Below are positions 58,786 through 64,000 of a DNA stretch of 64,000 nt, piece by piece. The notes beneath the pieces are model-generated. The model made no database searches. It was not told the origin of the DNA and saw only the letters and a list, made by a program, of their open reading frames with translations. How positions within the stretch are numbered: the first letter of the stretch is position 1; each line of letters opens with the position of its first letter. The translations under genes and the position numbers were made by a program. The DNA is from Anarhynchus alexandrinus (taxonomy: Eukaryota; Chordata; Aves; Charadriiformes; Charadriidae), in assembly GCA_008711295.1 (NCBI GenBank), contig VUYV01000499.1:354650-418649 (forward strand), given 5' to 3'.

Positions 58786-61700
58786 CNACCCCTGCTCCTG
58801 TTACTTTGAAAGAGAAAAACATGATCACAGCAACACAAGATAACTAACATGAAATTAATTGTGAAAGACAACTGGAGATTTTCTTCTTGCCCATTTTAGT
58901 CAAGTGATAAAGTATCCACCTCCTTCTGCTTAACCGTCTGTTTTATTCCACCAGCCTGCATTTCTGCAGCATCACAAGATGTTTTAAGTGTTAAATACCC
59001 TGCAGGTCCTGCCTCCTTGGCTGCGGTGGTAACTAGCTCAATCAGAGTCAACAGCTGAGACCCAGAACGAAGCTGGTGCGTGGTCAGGAGCAGGGCTCCT
59101 GGCTGGCTTGCCGGCATGCTGAAATCAGTTGGCCCATTTCATGCCTTCAGAAGTCAGCAGCATCACTGCACAGCCCTCTGCAAGCCCGCAGGAGCTGGCT
59201 GAAGCAAGCTGAAGCACTCTGCGTCCGTAGGCCTGAAACTAGGGGTTGTGTCCCTGTGTGGGGTCTGTAATGTTAGGAGCAAAGTAGAGAGCCCAGTTAG
59301 AGGCCATTTATCAGGGCCAGTATTTGGGGTCAAGGGCACACCAGAAGTGCAGTTGCAATTTGCAATGGGGTCATGACCAGAAAACATTTGAAAATGGCTA
59401 ACAAGGACACTAGGTTTGAGAGTAGTCCTCAGCAGAAGAAACTTTGAGTGTTGCTTTCCAAGCAGTTGTCATGTGAAGTCTGGAAGCAAGAACAGCGTTG
59501 GTCAGTATTCAGCTCTCTCCTTTTAGGAGCAGACTGGTTCTTGGAAGAAAAAAATTGTCAGAGGATGTGAATGTTTCTGAAGAGGGGGATGCTGAAATTT
59601 TGCTGGATTCAGTGTCTGTTTGGTCTTTATCCAGCTCTGAGCTCAAAGGCAACACTTGTGATAATACATTTTCTTCACCATAGAGACAAATGCACCTCCT
59701 GAGGGAAAAACAGTTGCTTTGACATTTCAGGCTGGGAAACCTGTCCTTGACACATGCACAGGCCCTGATACATGGTGTCTTGGCTTCGCATGCTTACAGC
59801 TGTCTGGGAGGCTGGCACTGTCCCTGTTCAAAGGCAGTGGCATGCCGTGCTGGTGAGGTCCCCAGCGGAGATGTTTGCACTGGGAAGGCAGCAGAGCACG
59901 GCAAATGTCATCTCTGTCATAGGAGATGATGTTCTCTGCATTAGCCATGGCGTTGCGCACTTACTCACACCTGGGAACGTATTTATGTTAGCAAAAGCCC
60001 CGATGGGACAGGGAAAAAAAGAAACGGAGCTTATGTTATGTTGTGGCTGCCAGCAGTCACAAACTGCACCATGGCAGGAAGCTGAGTGTGAGAATCGACT
60101 GTGTTTTCAGACTTCTTCTAGGAGCTGCAGTCTTGATTTGCAGAGCTGCCAAAGCCCTGCAGTGCTCCTACTTTCAGCTGGATGGGGGAGTAGCCATTCT
60201 GGAAATCTGTCCGAGGGATTTAAAGTCAAGCCCCTGGCTGGTAACAGTACTCTACGACTAAATATTGGTGCCCAAAGGACTATATAGCAAAAAGCACAGA
60301 AAAAGTGACTGGGCAAAGAGGTGACTATGCTGGAACATAAATCACTAATATGAGTGATAAGGTGAAGCACAAATAAGGGAACATTCCTATTCTACAGTAT
60401 TACTACTGTGGTTCTGCATCCATAGTCACCGTTTCATAACACTGGCTGGCCAAGACTACATAAAAACTCGACCCTAACAAATGTACTCTTGGCTCAGTGA
60501 AGGTGATGAGGCTCTGATAGTTACAGAGAATTCAATACAGCCAGCTTTACTGCCTGTTCGTGCTTCTTCACCGTTATAATTCTCCTTTGGCAAAATAAGT
60601 GCTTACTGACTAGCTGAGCGGTTATAGGCCCATAAAACCAGAGGACACTAAGAGATGATCTGTACATGTGACAGTAAGATGAGCAATCGCATCCAAACAC
60701 AAACCATGCCATTAGTATTACTTACTTGTAAAGCGCCGTTATCCCTGCGTTGTTCTCTCTCATTAACAATCCGTCATTCGGGCCCTTGAGAACTTTAATA
60801 CAATAATCCCTACAAGCTCATCAAGCAAATCTCACACAGTTGCAATGTTGCATACAAGATTTATAAGACGGAACTGGCTGGATGTGAATGTGGGAGTAAT
60901 GGTCCATAAGCAAATGTGACATAAAAAGAAGTCAGCCAGGAAAGCAGCCTACTGAACTCAGAAAACCTAGCTGTACTGGGAGACGCTCTTAGTTCAAAAT
61001 GGCTTTCATCTTTTGGGGTGGAAGGGAGTGATTTTGTCATAGGAGAAGAAGCAACTGCATAATGTTCATGGCATTAACATACTGGTCAATGACAGTCAGT
61101 CCCTGGTTTTGAAATCATGTAGCTGTATGCATTTTCCATTTGAATGCTGTATTCGGAGAGCCTGCGCTCCTCCGTTCCCTCCCCCTTCTTTCCCTTCTCC
61201 TTTTCAGCAAAAAGAGACCTCACCAACAAAGAGAAAATAGATTGAAAGCTCTTGCATCCAGACTCTTTCAAGCAAAGCTTGAGAGAGGCTTTGGCACATA
61301 ATGTCTCTAACATTATGTTCACTGCCCTTAGAAAGCAATAACCAAATACATTCTGCTGGCAGTTAGCAAGTGTAGTGATTTCAACACAGATGAGAGAAGA
61401 GAGGACAAAGAAAGAATATGCTTAGAGCATCCCTTTCACTATGAACCTATGGGCCAGCTGGAGTGTTTACAAAGCGCTAAGGCCAGCCAGCAGGGAGTTG
61501 CAATAATCTAATTTTAATTATGTGACAAAAGCATGAAGAATCATTTCAAGGGCTAACAGAGGAAAATGGTTGCAGCCTGCCAATATTCCTTAGATGGTAA
61601 AAGAAGACAAGTTAACTCACAGAATTTAGTTGTTTCTCAAAAGACTAAATGGGATCTATCACAGCTCCCAGCCTGTTGTTGTTAGAGAACAAATTGGTTG

Positions 61701-61987
61701 CCAGAAAAAGGCTTTAGATGTTAAAGTAAGTTCCCAAGACGCATCTAGGCAGAACAGCAGTACCTATGCTCCTCTTCTTAAGTAAAAAATAAACTCTACT
61801 GGTGTGAAAACAAAGTCCCGTAATCATATTAAACTGGCTAATATGAAATGCAGAGTTATGTAAGTTGCTAGGTATAAATTGACAGACCTTCAGTCTGAGT
61901 TCTCCAGCAGCACAGCCTTCTGGCAGGATCACAGTAACAATACAGCTGTTTTGCTGTCCCAAAGCAAAGCAAAACACAGTTAATAAA

Positions 61988-62083
61988 AGGAAAGGAGAGG
62001 GAAAGGGAAGGGAAGGGAAGGGAAGGGAAGGTAAGGGAAGGNGGAAGGGAAGGGAAGGGAAGGGAAGGGAAGGGAAGGGAAGG
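61988..62083 (+). repeat. (AAGGG)n pentanucleotide array
   Basis: Roughly 18 units of AAGGG, with imperfect units at the left end, one GTAAGGG interruption, and an N at 62042 inside the array. The homopurine strand is capable of triplex or G-quadruplex structure. The N suggests the assembled length may be wrong. Confidence 0.93.
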
Positions 62084-64000
62084 GGCAAACCTCAAATCCT
62101 CCTGCTTTGCAGACATCCCAGCCATTTAGCAGAAAAGGAGTGTTGTCTCCTGACAATAACAGAACAGAGCTCACAGCAATAAGCCAAATCATTTTGACTC
62201 CATTGAGTAGACAGCCATAGTGAAAACATGGGGAAATGAATTGCATTTCATGCTACCACAAGATGAATCCATAGGTTATTATTTTGGGATTTTCTTCTTC
62301 TTTCTGGATGCACTGAGTCCAAACTTTTCATACAAGATTATACTTAATTTTATTATTCAGTAATACTTTATACTATCATGTCTGTCTTTAATCTGCTGTT
62401 GCACGGGGATTTCATGCTTTGGTTTTATTATTGCTGGAGACATCCCAGTAGTGTACAAAATTTCAGTCTTTTGCAAAGGCATTATTGGAAATACTGCCTT
62501 TTCAAGCAATTCACATTCAATAATTTAACAGTCACTGGGGCTTCATGGGAACTTTCAAATAATGGCATAGCTTGTTTCAGAGGTTGGTGATGTGCTTGAG
62601 GTATTCTCCTTGCCACAGCATCACTTTGATGACAATGCTACATAGGATGCCAAAGAGTGCAGGTAGCCTGGTTTAGCTTCTACTCTTTATTATTCTGTTA
62701 AGTGAAATAACACACTGCTAAATAAGTGCATGGCTGTCAAGTTCAAGAAATGTTAACCTTGCTCTCCATATAGAAAATCTTTAGTTAAAGTACCTGATCA
62801 TAATTCAGAGCAATCGTCACTTGAAATAGGAGCACGTTACTATAGTATCTGTATGTTAAGCAAACACAGAGTATGGTGTGTGTAGTCACTGTTTTAGCAT
62901 AGTCCTGTTTACATCTGTGTCTGCAATTTTGCAGAGACAGTGTATCATGGAAATAGGATTTGTCTCCTGTATAGCCAATGGAAAAGCATGTGAAAGTGGC
63001 GTAATATTTATTGTGCATGTCCTCAAAATTAGTGTAGTTCTCTCCTCAGAATCAGTTAGGTGTCTCTGTAGAGTGACTGTTTAATGAAAACCTCTACACA
63101 AGTACAAATTATTAATAATAAGGTATTATACAAATCATTATTAATAAAGTAACAAACTTAAAACTTTTCTCTGCTAACATCCTATACTCTCTTCTTTCAA
63201 ATGGTCTCAGTGATCATTACTAAATTAAACTTCAGAGTAATTATTTTCAACAATACTGCCAGTGGATATTGCCATCTGCAAGCTCCTTTTCCCCATTATG
63301 TGACAGTGATGTTCTCATTCTTGATCAACACCATCATTCAGATTTGCATAACTTGAGGTCTTTTTCTGTGAATTTAGCCACTCTTGCATGGGATTTCCTT
63401 CCAACACCAAGTGCTTTTGGCTCAGGTTAACAGTGCCTTTTTGCATTTCTCTGGAGTAGGATTTAAGGTGTGATGTTAGCATTCCTTTGCATATTTTCAA
63501 ACTTTCCCTGGCCTGGGTTTTAATGCAGACATCTTGCATACACTTTGAAAATATGTCTGCTGTCGCATGTTAACATGTACTGCCATCACACCTTGAATTA
63601 GGGCCAATTTCAGGCACAGATAAAGGCAGTCTGCTGTGTCCAGTAGTCCATCCTCCTCAGTGACTGCCTATGGTACCTGTGCTGGAGGAGGTGAGAATGA
63701 GCTATTTGACCACCATATGCTGCCTGAGCTACTTGCTACTGGTGATGAAGGTGTCAGGGCAAGAAGGGGACCAAGGTGAATGAAGCAATAATTGCTGTTG
63801 TGAGGGCTGGGAATGGTTCTTCCTTGCAGCCAAAGTCACTGATGCGTCTCTCTCGAGATCCTAATGGGGCTATCGGGAGATGTAGCATGATGCTACACTG
63901 GGTCTTAAAATAGTTTTTGCAGCTAGACAGCAACCATTAGCCTGCTGATGCTTGAATTCAGCTAACAGTTTTATGTGGGTAAATGAAACTTTTTTTTTTT
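62084..64000. other. Intergenic, no gene recognised
   Basis: AT-rich sequence with short, unrecognised open frames only. The window ends in a T run. Confidence 0.55.

Larger units (their letters stand above)
46421..61987. other. Upstream intergenic DNA, no gene recognised
   Basis: AT-rich sequence with short open frames only. The longest, 171 codons at 59772-60287 plus, is not recognisable. Homopolymer runs occur near 50306 (T), 53748 (A), 56575 (T) and 58483 (T then A). Perfect MEF2-type words occur at 47119-47128 and 50035-50044. I did not find exons of STMND1, which lies upstream of RBM24 in mammals. Confidence 0.5.

Noticed and set aside
59772..60287. 171-codon plus-strand frame in the upstream desert
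   Set aside because: No family resemblance and no supporting splice structure; with this many frames in 64 kb a single frame of this length is not compelling.
1..64000. CRISPR arrays, operons, bacterial or viral genes
   Set aside because: No regularly spaced repeats, no compact gene clusters, and all recognisable coding sequence is vertebrate RBM24 or CR1.

Overview
The window looks like nuclear DNA from a bird. It is AT-rich and gene-poor. Four CR1 LINE fragments carry typical CR1 3' ends (imperfect ATTCTATGA-type tails). The only gene I can recognise is a four-exon minus-strand copy of RBM24, the muscle RNA-binding protein. Two N gaps (2932-2992 and 42573-42835) sit in GC-rich sequence, as is common in short-read bird assemblies. 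I cannot name the species.

Layout. 1-2.0 kb: AT-rich flank. About 2.0-3.9 kb: a CpG island with an assembly gap, several short tandem repeats and a hairpin. It probably holds a promoter. In other vertebrates the next gene downstream of RBM24 in the same direction is CAP2, so its 5' end is the leading guess, but no CAP2 coding exon is visible. 3.9-32.7 kb: intergenic, AT-rich, with CR1 fragments at 13.2, 21.7-23.0, 24.7-25.0 and 31.1-32.5 kb. 32.7-43.2 kb (minus): RBM24. Its four coding exons were joined by splice sites and reading phase to give a complete 225-residue protein, followed by an AU-rich 3' UTR of about 1.8 kb that ends at overlapping poly(A) signals. 42.3-43.9 kb: the RBM24 CpG-island promoter, with a 19-bp palindrome made of two CAGCTG E-boxes. 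44.4-46.1 kb: an odd strand-skewed tract rich in CTAA/CCTTAA words, like a badly decayed telomere-type repeat; the skew reverses after about 46.1 kb. 46.4-64 kb: intergenic, with an AAGGG pentanucleotide array near 62.0 kb and no recognised exon.

The window is essentially one developmental and muscle regulator with its flanking deserts. The most unusual non-coding signals are a perfect 16-bp long-range inverted repeat in the last RBM24 intron, the E-box palindrome in its promoter, the CTAA-skewed tract, and the unassigned CpG island. I found no CRISPR array, operon, tRNA or rRNA gene, or intact transposon.
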